From: Cephalopachus bancanus
Lineage: Eukaryota > Chordata > Mammalia > Primates > Tarsiidae
Assembly (NCBI GenBank): GCA_027257055.1
Contig: JAPVLO010000054.1
Location: 2,914,001 to 2,978,000 of the forward strand
DNA length: 64,000 nucleotides
Direction of reading: 5' to 3'
In this document: positions 63,893 to 64,000 of the stretch, one piece after another
Position numbering within the stretch: the stretch's first letter is position 1
How the letters are laid out: each line of letters begins with the position of its first letter
The notes under the pieces: model-generated
What the model was told of the DNA's origin: nothing
Seen by the model: only the letters and a program-made list of their open reading frames with translations
The model's database searches: none
Program-made: the position numbers and the translations under genes

Positions 63893-64000
63893 CACTTTTT
63901 TTTATTATAAAGATGTGGAGTACAATTCAGGGTTAGGTATAAAAATGTTGATTATGCAGGGTTAGGTATAAAAATGTTGATTATGATAACCCTTGTTGAT
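63893..64000 (-). mobile_element. L1 3' end, antisense, cut by the window edge
   Basis: T run then GTGGAGTACAATTCAGGGTT and AACCCTTGTTGAT, matching the L1 tail at 39293 and 4185. It carries a 29 bp tandem duplication (63928-63956, 63957-63985). It continues past 64000. Confidence 0.8.

Overview
This window is AT-rich, repeat-laden primate DNA lying inside one protein-coding gene. The only coding segment I can identify is a 114 bp exon at 3509-3622 on the minus strand. Its translation matches the first cyclic-nucleotide-binding domain of cGMP-dependent protein kinase 1 (PRKG1), including the FGELAIL...RTA phosphate-binding cassette. The gene runs right to left, so 1-3508 is intron downstream of this exon and 3623-64000 is about 60 kb of the upstream intron. 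No second PRKG1 exon was found. PRKG1 is known for very long introns, which fits.

The organism is probably a strepsirrhine primate (lemur, loris or galago group). There are 22 Alu-type dimers or monomers. They share diagnostic text unlike human AluJ/S/Y: GGTTCGAGACCCGCCTGG in the left arm, TACAATAAATCAAAAAATTAG at the joint and GACTCCAACTCAAAAA at the 3' end. Several L1 3' ends also share a non-human-looking tail. I infer the clade from these repeats and cannot name a species.

Layout. 1-3508: downstream intron with one Alu. 3509-3622: exon. 3623-30400: upstream intron with scattered Alus, three microsatellite or L1 tracts and old DNA-transposon relics (hAT/MER-type, Tigger). 30480-31610: an antisense L1 holding two Alus. 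33120-33210: a tiny L1/Alu foldback. 36700-37450: a possible degraded LTR. 37510-41900: a nested pile of an old L1, a mariner remnant, two younger L1 insertions and an Alu. 42637-50600: long (TG)n and (CTTT)n/(CT)n arrays. 48100-48760: a less AT-rich stretch with a perfect CTCF-type motif and a perfect 10-bp-arm hairpin. 52430-64000: MIRs, an inverted Alu pair, a complete Tigger MITE, and an L1 3' end that runs off the window edge.

I found no previously undescribed system. No RNA gene, CRISPR array, operon or intact mobile element is visible. The points most worth checking are the CTCF-like site with its neighbouring hairpin, the mariner transposase relic inside the old L1, the frame-neutral PRKG1 exon, and several inverted-repeat structures made by Alu and L1 copies.
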